Assembly: GCA_024398435.1 (NCBI GenBank)
Contig: JAKSJD010000005.1
Location: 1 to 64,000, forward strand
Direction of reading: 5' to 3'
Length of the DNA: 64,000 nucleotides
Source of the DNA: Bacteroidaceae bacterium
GTDB taxonomy: Bacteria; Bacteroidota; Bacteroidia; Bacteroidales; Bacteroidaceae
Part shown: positions 36,601 to 44,826 of the stretch, one piece after another
How the letters are laid out: every line of letters begins with the position of its first letter
How positions within the stretch are numbered: position 1 is the stretch's first letter
Position numbers and translations under genes: made by a program
Notes under the pieces: model-generated
The model's input: only the letters and a program-made list of their open reading frames with translations
What the model was told of the DNA's origin: nothing
Database searches by the model: none

Positions 36601-38590
36601 TGCAATCAGTGCTTCCAACATAAGAAAGGCGGAAATTGTCGAATCCGGCATAAGTGACACTGCTTGTGCTCTCGTTCTTTATACCAATCTTCAACTTGCC
36701 GTCATCGCCTACGATGCAGATGAGTTCGTTATCGTAAAGTCCTGCACTGAACGCAACTGAGAATGCTGACGAGTTGTCTGGAATATACTTTCCGTCGCCA
36801 AGGTCGGTCCAGCTGCCTTCGCCCTTTGTAGTGAGGTATTCGTCGACGATGAACTTCACCTTCTTCGATGCATCGTTGGCATAGATGTAAGTGAGGTTTT
36901 CGAGTTCTTCGCCATTCTTGTATGCATTCCAAGTGTTAGTGTTCGAATCAGGACGAGTGAATGCCTGCACTTGGAGCTTGTAGATACCAGGAGTAAGGCC
37001 TTCGATTGTCTGATAGATATCGAATCCGCCTCCATAGGCTGTGATTACATAGTTAGAAGCCAATCCCTTCTTTGCACCAGGGCCGAAGTCGCCGCTCCAA
37101 CCCGTTGTGCCTTCGTCGAACTGAGGATTGACGATGAGGGCTGTCTTGTCGTTTTGCTTTGAAATGTCACTGCGAACTGCCTCTTTCAAAGCTGCTTCGA
37201 TTGCTTCCGCCTCTGCCTGACCATTGCCTTCGATTGTTCCTTCCTCATAAGCTGAAAGAACGGAAGCAACTGCTGCCTCGTATTGAGCACGTGCTTCTTC
37301 GCTGAGGGTTGTTTCGTTGGCCTTATCGATTGCTGCCTTTACGAGAGCATAAGCTTCGATGCTTTCCCTTGCTGCCTTCACTGCATCGACTGCTGCATTG
37401 TAGTTGTCGGCTGTTGGATTTGCCTTGAGGGCATCCACTGCTGATGCGAGTTGAGCCGAAACTGCCGAACTCATCTTGCCAGTTGGCACTGAAGCAACAA
37501 GAGCATTCACTTGTTCTTCGGTCACTTCTGTAAGGTTGCCGAGATAGAAGAGTTCGAAATTGTCGTATGCTGCCCATGAACCGTCGATTCCTCCCGAAAG
37601 CTTCACACCGAGAGTTACGGTGCCTTCTGCTCCCACGATGAATGTAAGTTCGTTGTTGGTGTACATTCCATTGTCGAATGCGATTACGGCATCGTTGCTG
37701 TCAGTATTGCCAAGAGTTGGGATGAAACCGCCACTTACTGCCTGACCTGTATTGAAGATATTTGACGGAGCCACTTGTTCGAGGATTCCCATCAATGGCT
37801 GTTCTACATCTCCGGCAAAGAGAACTGCCTTCTTTGGCATTGTTTCCGTTGTATAACTTGTAGCAACCGATGCAACTGCTCCATGACAATAAACGCCTTG
37901 AGCCTTCAACTTATACACACCTGGCTTCAATCCTGAAATGGTTTGAGCGGCTGTTGTTGAAGTTCCGTAGTAGTAGCCACAGTTGTTGTAGAGATAGTTT
38001 GCGCAATAACCAGTAGTGGTAGATGAATAGTTGCTCCACTGCTTCAGATTTGCTCCATGTCGGTTGAAGTTTGGTTCGTAAAGATAGAATGTGGCATCAA
38101 CTGGTTTTTCAGCTGTTGCTCCTTCAAATCGTGCCTCAAGGTCGGCCTTTGAAAGAATCTGCCATTCTGCATTTGCGCCCAAATCGCCTGTAATAGAGAA
38201 GACAACAGTTGTCTGACTCAAAAGCTGAGCCTTCGTACCTGAAAAGCCTACATATTTGCCTGCTGAGGTCTGAATCGTATAGTTTCCGTTGTCAATTTGC
38301 TTGATTGTGAAGTTCTCACCCGATGTGTTCGTATAGACGGTTCCGTCGCTTGCAAGGTAAGCCGTCTTATCCACTGAAGTCTTCAGCGTATAGAGGTCGC
38401 TGCCCTTTCCAGCGATTTGGATAGGAGCTCCATGGGGTTTGAGACAAGCATGATAGTTGTCGGAACCTCCGTGGTCGAGATACATTCCGGCACCTACATT
38501 GTAAAGGTAGTAAGTACCATCACTAAGTGCAAATGCTGCCAACGACAACATCATACACACGATTGAAAGAAAGTAACGTTTCATAGGCAA
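33611..38590 (-). CDS. Giant secreted protein with carbohydrate-binding-like repeats and a tyrosine-phosphatase-like domain
   Basis: The 1659-residue protein starts with a signal peptide (MMLSLAAFALS). Residues 24-130 look like a beta-trefoil-type module. Residues about 150-355 form a beta-sandwich. An Ala-rich helical spacer covers about 360-480. Two nearly identical 180-residue modules follow, about 485-660 and 664-845 (LIVNPQF...GW..DFG...KKGLASNYVITAYGG). A third, diverged module is at about 930-1100. Residues about 1375-1560 match the tyrosine-phosphatase-3 family (YNMRDLGGW at the start, HCVWGADRTG signature with Cys near residue 1505). The last 40 residues resemble a type IX secretion signal (YSISGAKL...GAYVVQYTDG). 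Promoter at 38648-38679. The phosphate substrate is unknown. Confidence 0.85.
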   Translation of the reverse strand: MPMKRYFLSIVCMMLSLAAFALSDGTYYLYNVGAGMYLDHGGSDNYHACLKPHGAPIQIAGKGSDLYTLKTSVDKTAYLASDGTVYTNTSGENFTIKQIDNGNYTIQTSAGKYVGFSGTKAQLLSQTTVVFSITGDLGANAEWQILSKADLEARFEGATAEKPVDATFYLYEPNFNRHGANLKQWSNYSSTTTGYCANYLYNNCGYYYGTSTTAAQTISGLKPGVYKLKAQGVYCHGAVASVATSYTTETMPKKAVLFAGDVEQPLMGILEQVAPSNIFNTGQAVSGGFIPTLGNTDSNDAVIAFDNGMYTNNELTFIVGAEGTVTLGVKLSGGIDGSWAAYDNFELFYLGNLTEVTEEQVNALVASVPTGKMSSAVSAQLASAVDALKANPTADNYNAAVDAVKAARESIEAYALVKAAIDKANETTLSEEARAQYEAAVASVLSAYEEGTIEGNGQAEAEAIEAALKEAVRSDISKQNDKTALIVNPQFDEGTTGWSGDFGPGAKKGLASNYVITAYGGGFDIYQTIEGLTPGIYKLQVQAFTRPDSNTNTWNAYKNGEELENLTYIYANDASKKVKFIVDEYLTTKGEGSWTDLGDGKYIPDNSSAFSVAFSAGLYDNELICIVGDDGKLKIGIKNESTSSVTYAGFDNFRLSYVGSTDCTGLIVNPQFNDGTAGWSGDFGSGAKKGLASNYVITAYGGSFNIYQTIEGLTPGTYKLQVQAFSRPDSNTNTWNAHKNGQAIENMTYIYANDASQLVKLIIDDYMTSTSDGNWTTLESGKYIPDNSTAFSVAFSAGLYDNELICTVGEDGKLTLGIRNESNTSVTYAGYDNFRLTYISSEVNTGGNIYEEATKLIEGYNLVAAQATDHAAFDAVATAALATLAEEKASKKEVEALVAEVKAAFMDILKNGSTATGQFDFTSLIANNTFDTNANGWTSDGGNLKWMSPGMVEIYNVMSGDKVSQELKGLPAGHYTLMAQTFYRPRGTNETINSYEYDLEDDNSATMFLGEASKPVINIMEDGRYKTTTVDDVPTNVLGRGFPKTTTMANELFGFGHYWNILEVDVAEDGDLTLGFELQPTTKQYNWIAIDNVKLLYGQPTDLTLSTGTAYKATQPVLANVTLNKSFAASQFTPLMVPFDVPKGVFKEVYEVGSAIGADATLYPVDHVKANMPCVVVAENDMENLHVDNVWVMPTEPDQVPVTWDGGIIIGNYKDYDWKVTNLNNTSYASSKYAFSVASSESYWYFTANIENYKARKYLTAARYTQTSASIMANYVNAAPARRDIPRPVVIPVSVKEGAKTAYVKYNVNTSGELPTAKNRRPAAGADEGESMVQYFRPSQGACYIANLIPGNTYSYQVVVDDEEVAKGDFEVEGPLRMIYAPSVYNMRDLGGWTTDDGKTVRYGLVYRGGEVNGTHPATEADLDYLKKVVGIGAELDLRWKDGYDKDRETNISGYHFVHGDTYYFAGANDYLASDLNNTETQARVKEEFEYLLGHIKEGRGVHFHCVWGADRTGFFAFLLEGLLGMSLAEMYEDYEFTSFAPAGTRVKSSIQERIAVIQALSGATLKEKFENYFLNKLKVPQEEIDLFRSIMLVDPQDVGINDIQVDQKYGKEGSAEVKSVYSISGAKLQPSALKNNTLTKGAYVVQYTDGTVKKLFIK
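36057..37140 (-). repeat. Two tandem 540-bp coding repeats within the giant gene
   Basis: Units beginning near 37137 and 36597 encode two 180-residue modules that are highly similar at protein and DNA level. The period is 540 bp. Similarity at the DNA level implies a recent duplication or ongoing gene conversion. Confidence 0.8.
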
Positions 38591-38647
38591 TTATTTGATT
38601 ATTATTATTTCGATTGAGTATTAAGTCAGCACTTTTAATTTCTTCGG

Positions 38648-38679
38648 CAAAAATACGAAATACTTTCGGAATCTCCAAA
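38648..38679 (-). promoter_or_regulatory. Promoter of the phosphatase-GH43 unit
   Basis: On the minus strand TTTG (38676-38679), a 20-bp spacer and TATTTTTG (38648-38655). Leader length to the start at 38590 is about 50 nt. Confidence 0.65.
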
Positions 38680-38821
38680 CTTTTTCACACATTTATTTAT
38701 AATATACGCGAAAGAACCCTATTTTCTTCCTTAATTCCTCGTATGGCTATAAGTTTGTTTCTCTTGCTTCAAAACATAAAACTCAAGGCTCAAAAAGTTT
38801 GTTTTGCCAGATAAATAAATC

Positions 38822-38909
38822 GTACCAAACCCTAAGTACAATTGTACCAAACATTAAGTACGATTGTACTAAACGCTAAGTACGATTGTACCAAACGTTT
38901 GGTATAATT
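38822..38909. repeat. Four 22-bp tandem units between divergent genes
   Basis: Units begin at 38822, 38844, 38866 and 38888, all of the form GTAC(C/T)AAAC...GTACRATT. The units contain palindromes: GTACAATTGTAC across the first junction and TACCAAACGTTTGGTA within the last unit (perfect 16 bp). The array lies in the 591-bp space between the giant secreted-protein gene and lon. The rest of that space holds only the two promoters and AT-rich sequence. Confidence 0.85.
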
Positions 38910-39089
38910 TTCTTTCCATCAACAAACGGGAAATATCACGAAGGATTCAAACTTATTCTCTTGGCTGTTTCAGGTTTTGCATTTATGGTCGAAGCAACAC
39001 ATTTTCTCATTTTTGGTTGCTTCGAAAACCTCCCGAAACACCCCACGAAATGGTCGGCAACGATATTTTAACATGTTTTTAACATGCTT

Positions 39090-39123
39090 TTTGGCGGAGT
39101 TACATTTTTTTTTACTACCTTTG
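39090..39123 (+). promoter_or_regulatory. Putative lon promoter
   Basis: TTTG (39090-39093), a 22-bp spacer and TACCTTTG (39116-39123). A direct repeat TTTAACATG lies just upstream (39067-39086) and could be a control site. The leader to the GTG start is about 50 nt. Confidence 0.55.
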
Positions 39124-39181
39124 CAAGCTCAAAGCGAATTTAAAATACATTATTTATTTTACACATACATACACGAAGACA

Positions 39182-41668
39182 GTGAAACATTACGATTTTG
39201 ATGATTTTATAGACGACGCTCCTCGACAGGGTTCAATCTCGGTAATCACTGAAATTGACACTTCGAAGCAAGCACTTGCCGACATCACTCTGGACGACGA
39301 TTGCCTGCCCATTCTGCCTTTGCGTGGAATGATGCTTTTCCCAGGCATTCTCCTTCCAGTCAATATAGGACGAAAATCTTCCCTCAAACTGCTGAACGAC
39401 TCTGTAAAGACAGGCAAATACATTGGCGTGTTCAGCCAAAAAGACGACAGAATACAGAATCCGAGCATGGAACAAATCTACGAACTCGGAACTGTGGCAA
39501 AGGTGATGAAGATACTCGAACTGCCCGACGGTTCGAAAACTGCACTCCTTCAAGGCTATCAGCGAATCCGACTCGTGGAAGCTCACGACGAAGGTTCTTA
39601 CCTTATGGGACACGTGGTGAAGGATGCCGAAGTGGTTCCTTCCAATCGCGACAGAGAATTCACAGCAGTTGTCGAAGCTTGCAAGGAAGTGGCCGAGAAG
39701 CTTCTCCACACTGGGGAAATGCAGAATTTCGACGCTTCGTTCAATCTCAAGAACATTCCTAACAAGGCTTTCCTCGTCAACTTTATCTGTGCCAACATGC
39801 CGATTTCAAACTCAGAGCGAATACTTCTGCTCCGAGAATCAAATCTGCAAGGCAGAGCCATGAAATTGCTCGAAATCCTCAACCGCGAATACCAGTTTGC
39901 CTCTCTCAAGGCAAGCATTCAAATGCGCACACAGGAAGACCTCAGCAAGCAACAGCGCGAATACTTCCTCCAACAGGAGATGAAGAACATACAGGACGAA
40001 CTTGGCGACGGAACTCAAAGCGACTACGACCGACTGAAAGAATCTGCCGACAAGAAGAAGTGGGACGACAACATGAAGGCCCTCTTCACACGTGAACTAG
40101 GAAAACTCAAGCGAATGCTCCCTCAAAGTCCTGATTATGGCGTGCAGAGAGAATATTTGGAGACGCTCGTCTCCCTTCCTTGGAACGAAACAACAAAGGA
40201 CAACCTCAACCTAAAGAATGCCGAAACCGTACTCAACAAAGACCATTACGGCATGAAACAGGTGAAGGAACGCATACTCGAACATCTTGCAGTGCTCAAA
40301 CAAAGAGGCGACTTCAAGAGCCCTATCATTTGTCTGTACGGACCTCCGGGAGTCGGAAAGACTTCCCTCGGCAAGAGTATCGCAAAGGCAATGCGAAGAA
40401 AATACGTCAGAGTATCACTCGGAGGCCTTCACGACGAAGCCGAAATCCGTGGCCACCGCAAGACCTACATCGGAGCAATGCCTGGACGAATCATCAAGAG
40501 CATTCAACAGGCAGGCACAAGCAATCCAGTCTTCATCCTCGACGAAATCGACAAAGTGGGCGGAGCCAACTTTAATGGCGACCCTTCCTCTGCAATGCTT
40601 GAAGTGCTCGACCCAGAGCAAAACATTGCTTTCCACGACAATTACCTCGATTGCGACTTCGACCTCTCGAAAGTGATGTTCATCGCAACCGCAAACAATA
40701 TCGGAAACATTCCAGCTCCACTGCTCGACCGCATGGAACTCATCGAAGTGAGTGGCTATCTGACCGAGGAAAAGATTGAAATCGGATATCGTCATCTTGT
40801 ACCCGGACAACTCGACAAACTCGGAATGACCGAAAGTGGAATCAAGATTTCAAAGAAGGCCATCGAGAAAGTCATCGAAAACTATACAAGAGAATCGGGC
40901 GTTCGCGAACTCGACAAGAAACTTGGCAAGATGCTCCGAAAACTGACTCTCAAGTATGCAAAAGACGGAGAACTGCCCGATCACGAACTGAAAGTGGAAG
41001 ATGTAGTAAGCCTTCTCGGCCCTGAGGAATTCACTCGCGACAAGTATGCAGGCAACGAATTCGCGGGTGTCGTCACAGGACTTGCCTGGACCTCAGTCGG
41101 TGGAGAAATCCTCTTCATCGAGACAAGCCTCAGCAAGGGCAAAGGCAGCAAACTCACCCTCACCGGAAATCTCGGCGACGTGATGAAAGAATCGGCCGTT
41201 CTCGCACTTGAATACCTCAAGGCCCACCCTGACATTCTCGGCATCGACCCACGGATATTCGACAACTGGAACATTCATATTCACGTACCAGAAGGAGCCG
41301 TTCCAAAGGATGGACCTTCAGCCGGAATCACCATTGCCACTTCCTTGGCTTCTGCCCTCACACAGAGAAAAGTAAGGAAGAATGTAGCAATGACAGGCGA
41401 AATCACACTTCGTGGAAAGGTTCTCCCAGTTGGTGGAATCAAGGAAAAGATTCTGGCAGCCAAACGTGCCGGAATTACCGACATCCTCATCTGCAAGGAC
41501 AACGAAAAAGATATTCGTCAAATCCCAGAGAAATATCTCAAGGGCGTGACATTCCACTATGTTGACAGAGTGGAAGACGTATTGAAGTTTGCACTCCTCG
41601 ACGAGAAAGTGGATGGAGCCATAGAGTTCACAATCGACGAAGACAAAGACAAAGAAAAGAAACAATAA
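39182..41668 (+). CDS. lon: ATP-dependent protease Lon
   Basis: Lon is a cytoplasmic AAA+ serine protease that degrades misfolded and regulatory proteins. The 828 residues show the N-terminal substrate domain ([19 protein letters not shown] near residue 41), a coiled-coil region, the AAA+ module with Walker [10 protein letters not shown] near residue 386 and Walker [10 protein letters not shown], and the C-terminal protease domain with catalytic Ser in PKDGPSAG near residue 710 and Lys in [14 protein letters not shown] near residue 752. The start codon is GTG at 39182, with no in-frame ATG nearby upstream. It precedes tgt by 30 bp and may be co-transcribed with the tgt-lptG-coaX genes. Confidence 0.97.
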   Translation: MKHYDFDDFIDDAPRQGSISVITEIDTSKQALADITLDDDCLPILPLRGMMLFPGILLPVNIGRKSSLKLLNDSVKTGKYIGVFSQKDDRIQNPSMEQIYELGTVAKVMKILELPDGSKTALLQGYQRIRLVEAHDEGSYLMGHVVKDAEVVPSNRDREFTAVVEACKEVAEKLLHTGEMQNFDASFNLKNIPNKAFLVNFICANMPISNSERILLLRESNLQGRAMKLLEILNREYQFASLKASIQMRTQEDLSKQQREYFLQQEMKNIQDELGDGTQSDYDRLKESADKKKWDDNMKALFTRELGKLKRMLPQSPDYGVQREYLETLVSLPWNETTKDNLNLKNAETVLNKDHYGMKQVKERILEHLAVLKQRGDFKSPIICLYGPPGVGKTSLGKSIAKAMRRKYVRVSLGGLHDEAEIRGHRKTYIGAMPGRIIKSIQQAGTSNPVFILDEIDKVGGANFNGDPSSAMLEVLDPEQNIAFHDNYLDCDFDLSKVMFIATANNIGNIPAPLLDRMELIEVSGYLTEEKIEIGYRHLVPGQLDKLGMTESGIKISKKAIEKVIENYTRESGVRELDKKLGKMLRKLTLKYAKDGELPDHELKVEDVVSLLGPEEFTRDKYAGNEFAGVVTGLAWTSVGGEILFIETSLSKGKGSKLTLTGNLGDVMKESAVLALEYLKAHPDILGIDPRIFDNWNIHIHVPEGAVPKDGPSAGITIATSLASALTQRKVRKNVAMTGEITLRGKVLPVGGIKEKILAAKRAGITDILICKDNEKDIRQIPEKYLKGVTFHYVDRVEDVLKFALLDEKVDGAIEFTIDEDKDKEKKQ

Positions 41669-41698
41669 CCTCGCTTTGGCGGTAAAAAAGAGAATAAA

Positions 41699-42832
41699 GT
41701 GCTGACGTTTAAGATAGACCAAACCGACAAACTGACAAATGCCCGTGCCGGAGTCATTACAACCGACCACGGACAGATACAAACCCCTATATTCATGCCA
41801 GTGGGAACTCAAGCCAGTGTAAAGGCTGTCCACTTGCACGAACTCAAGGACGACATCAAGGCTCAGATTATCCTCGGCAACACTTATCACCTCTATCTCC
41901 GACCAGGACTTGAAACCCTTGCCAAAGCAGGAGGTCTCCACAAGTTCAATGGTTTCGACCGTCCAATGCTCACAGATAGTGGAGGTTTCCAAGTATTCTC
42001 CCTCTCCGGAATCAGAAAGATAACGAATGAGGGAGTGGAATTCAGAAGCCACATCGACGGTTCAAAGCATTTCTTCTCGCCAGAAAGAGTGATGGACATC
42101 GAGAGAATCATTGGTGCCGACATCATGATGGCATTCGATGAATGTCCTCCAGGCACTTCCGACTACGACTATGCAAAGCAATCACTCAAACTGACAGAGA
42201 GTTGGCTCGACAGATGCATAAAGCGCTTCAACGAAACCGAGCCGCATTACGGTTACCATCAAGCCCTCTTCCCTATCGTACAAGGTTGCACTTATCGTGA
42301 CCTTCGTGCAAAAGCAGCCGAAAACATTGCTGCAAAAGGAGCTGAAGGCAATGCAATCGGAGGTTTGGCCGTTGGCGAACCAACCGATGTGATGTATGAG
42401 ATGATTGAAGTGGTGAATGCAATTCTGCCAAAAGACAAGCCTCGCTACTTGATGGGAGTCGGAACTCCTCAAAACATTCTTGAAGGCATCGAACGAGGAA
42501 TAGATATGTTCGACTGTGTGATGCCAACACGAAACGGACGAAATGCAATGCTTTTCACACGTCACGGAACAATGAACCTTCGCAACAAGAAATGGGAAAT
42601 GGACTTTGAGCCAATCGACCCTGAAGGCACTTCGTATGTCGACACGACCTATTCAAAAGCTTATCTCCACCACTTGTTCAAGGCTCAGGAACTCCTGGCC
42701 ATGCAGATTGCCACTATCCACAATCTGGCATTCTACCTCTGGCTCGTAGGCGAAGCACGCCAACACATCATTGCAGGCGACTTTGCCGTATGGAAAGCTA
42801 ACATGGTGGAAGAACTTGGCAGACGACTGTAA
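41699..42832 (+). CDS. tgt: Queuine tRNA-ribosyltransferase Tgt lacking the zinc cysteines
   Basis: Tgt exchanges guanine 34 of GUN-anticodon tRNAs for preQ1 in queuosine synthesis. The catalytic Asp lies in LTDSGGFQVFSLS near residue 90, the substrate loop GGLAVGEPTDVMY near 222, and the nucleophile-type Asp in DCVMPTRNGRNA near 268. In most bacteria the C-terminal zinc site is CxCxxC...H; here the aligned stretch reads PIDPEGTSYVDTTYSKAYLHHL, so the three Cys are replaced by Gly, Ser and Asp while the following YSKAYLHHL is kept. Start is GTG at 41699. The length (377 aa) is normal. The enzyme is likely functional with a zinc-independent fold, but this is inference. Confidence 0.95.
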   Translation: MLTFKIDQTDKLTNARAGVITTDHGQIQTPIFMPVGTQASVKAVHLHELKDDIKAQIILGNTYHLYLRPGLETLAKAGGLHKFNGFDRPMLTDSGGFQVFSLSGIRKITNEGVEFRSHIDGSKHFFSPERVMDIERIIGADIMMAFDECPPGTSDYDYAKQSLKLTESWLDRCIKRFNETEPHYGYHQALFPIVQGCTYRDLRAKAAENIAAKGAEGNAIGGLAVGEPTDVMYEMIEVVNAILPKDKPRYLMGVGTPQNILEGIERGIDMFDCVMPTRNGRNAMLFTRHGTMNLRNKKWEMDFEPIDPEGTSYVDTTYSKAYLHHLFKAQELLAMQIATIHNLAFYLWLVGEARQHIIAGDFAVWKANMVEELGRRL

Positions 42833-42873
42833 GAACATTTAACTATAACGACTCAATAGAAAGAGATAAAGAA

Positions 42874-44028
42874 ATGATAACGGCAAAGGACATAAAAAGC
42901 ACTTGGAACAAGATCAGCGACTGGTGTACCGAACACAGCCTCATATCAAGGCTCGACTGGTATATCATCGGTAAGTTCCTTGGTACTTATTTCTTCTCCA
43001 TTGCCCTCATCATCTCCATTGCGGTAGTTTTCGACTTCAACGAACACATTGATAAGTTCCTTTCAAAGAACGCACCAATGGATGCCATCCTGTTCGACTA
43101 CTATCTCAACTTCATCCCTTACTATTCCAACCTATTCAGCCAGTTGTTTGTCTTCATCAGTGTAATATTCTTCACCACCAAACTGGCAGAAAACAGTGAA
43201 ATCATCGCAATGATGTCAACCGGTGTAAGTTTCCGCCGACTCATGCGACCTTACATGATTTCAGCAGCTTTCATCTGCCTTCTCACATTCGTTCTTGGAG
43301 CCTACGTCATTCCGAAAGGCAACATAACACGTGTGAACTTTGAAAACAAATACAAAAACAAGCATGTGGTCACCACCACCGACAATGTGCAGTTGGAGGT
43401 TGATACAGGCGTAATTGCTTACATAAGACTTTATGAGGACTACATAAAGACCGGCCACGACTTCACTCTCGACAAATTTGTCAACAAGAAACTCGTAAGC
43501 CACTTGCAAGCCTCAACAATTCAATATGATTCCCTTTCCGAAGAACCTTACCATTGGATTATAAAGGACTATCAGTTGAGAGACTTCCAAGGCATGAGAG
43601 AAGTCATCACATCTGGAGTCCGACTCGATTCTGTCATACAGATGGAACCACAGGACTTCCTCATCACGAAGGGACAACAGGAAACTCTTACAAGTCCGGA
43701 ACTGGCTTCGTACATTAAGCGACAGAAGCAAAGAGGATTTGCAAACATAAAGGAATTTGAAGTGGAATACTGGCAACGATGGGCTTCTCCATTTGCAGCA
43801 TTTATCCTAACCGTCATCGGACTCTCGCTTTCGGCCAAGAAGAGAAAAAACGGAATGGGTATCTCACTTGGAATTGGCCTTGCCCTCAGTCTTGCCTACA
43901 TTCTGTTCCAGACAATTTCAGCCACATTCGCAATCAATGCCAACTTCCCTCCGGCTCTGGCTGTGTGGATGCCGAACATTGTCTTCATTTTCATAGCAAT
44001 CTATTGTTATCATAAGGCTCCAAAATAA
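42874..44028 (+). CDS. lptG: Lipopolysaccharide export permease LptG/LptF family
   Basis: The 384-residue protein belongs to the YjgP/YjgQ family, the membrane subunits of the Lpt ABC transporter that extracts lipopolysaccharide from the inner membrane. It has the family layout of membrane helices at about residues 33-53, 75-95 and 120-145, a large periplasmic beta-jellyroll domain in the middle, and three helices at the C-terminus (FAAFILTVIGLSLSAKKRKNGMG, LALSLAYILFQTISATFAI). It is close to LptG by position near lptC, but LptF and LptG are hard to tell apart by eye. It lies 41 bp after tgt. Confidence 0.9.
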   Translation: MITAKDIKSTWNKISDWCTEHSLISRLDWYIIGKFLGTYFFSIALIISIAVVFDFNEHIDKFLSKNAPMDAILFDYYLNFIPYYSNLFSQLFVFISVIFFTTKLAENSEIIAMMSTGVSFRRLMRPYMISAAFICLLTFVLGAYVIPKGNITRVNFENKYKNKHVVTTTDNVQLEVDTGVIAYIRLYEDYIKTGHDFTLDKFVNKKLVSHLQASTIQYDSLSEEPYHWIIKDYQLRDFQGMREVITSGVRLDSVIQMEPQDFLITKGQQETLTSPELASYIKRQKQRGFANIKEFEVEYWQRWASPFAAFILTVIGLSLSAKKRKNGMGISLGIGLALSLAYILFQTISATFAINANFPPALAVWMPNIVFIFIAIYCYHKAPK

Positions 44029-44037
44029 TTAAGGCTA

Positions 44038-44826
44038 ATGACAAATCTGACGATTGACATAGGCAACAGCCATACAAAGTATGCATATTTCGAGAACGAC
44101 TCAATGACATCAAATGGGAGAGTTCTCGGTCACGACATTTCGAGCATCAAGGCATACAACGAAAAGTCGGTCGACAATTGCATTGTATGTGCCACTATCA
44201 ATCTCGATGAGGAGACCAAGAAACAAATCAAGGGATTGGGAAAGAATGTAATATTTATGGACCATTCCACTCCTGTACCTATAACAAATAGGTATAAGTC
44301 GCCACTCACACTTGGCATGGACCGCCTTGCTGCTGCAATAGGAGCCTATTCAAAGGTTAAGAATGACGTTATCATTATAGATGCAGGCACTGCAATCACA
44401 TACGATTTCGTCAACAATGCAGGCGAATATCTTGGAGGAAACATTTCCCCAGGAATGAATCTGAGATTCCTTGCCTTACATGAACACACAGCCAAACTCC
44501 CAAAAGTGGAAGCCGAAGGCAATCATCCTCACCTTGGAGAAGACACAGAAACCGCCATCCGTTGTGGTGTAATTGACGGAATGAAATACGAAATTGAGGG
44601 GTATATTCGTGAATTTTCATTAAAATATCCTAATCTTTCTATATTTTTAACGGGTGGAGACGATTTATATTTTGAAGATGAGATAAAATTACGTACCTTT
44701 GCAGATAATTATCTCGTTCTCGAAGGACTGAACCAAATAATTAAGCACAATATCAAGTTGCAGGAGAATAATAATTCCTGTGGCAAAAAGAAAACAGATA
44801 AGAAGAGAGATGAAAGTAAAAAGTAG
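44038..44826 (+). CDS. coaX: Type III pantothenate kinase CoaX
   Basis: CoaX phosphorylates pantothenate in the first step of coenzyme A synthesis. The ASKHA-fold motifs are visible: TIDIGNSHTKYAYF at the N-terminus, the catalytic-type Asp in IIDAGTAITYDFV near residue 117, GGNISPGMNLRFLALHEHTAKLP near residue 135, and LTGGDDLYF near residue 204. The 262-residue length is typical. The C-terminal tail is rich in Lys and extends into the start of the next gene, overlapping it by 17 bp (44810-44826), which suggests coupled translation. Confidence 0.93.
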   Translation: MTNLTIDIGNSHTKYAYFENDSMTSNGRVLGHDISSIKAYNEKSVDNCIVCATINLDEETKKQIKGLGKNVIFMDHSTPVPITNRYKSPLTLGMDRLAAAIGAYSKVKNDVIIIDAGTAITYDFVNNAGEYLGGNISPGMNLRFLALHEHTAKLPKVEAEGNHPHLGEDTETAIRCGVIDGMKYEIEGYIREFSLKYPNLSIFLTGGDDLYFEDEIKLRTFADNYLVLEGLNQIIKHNIKLQENNNSCGKKKTDKKRDESKK

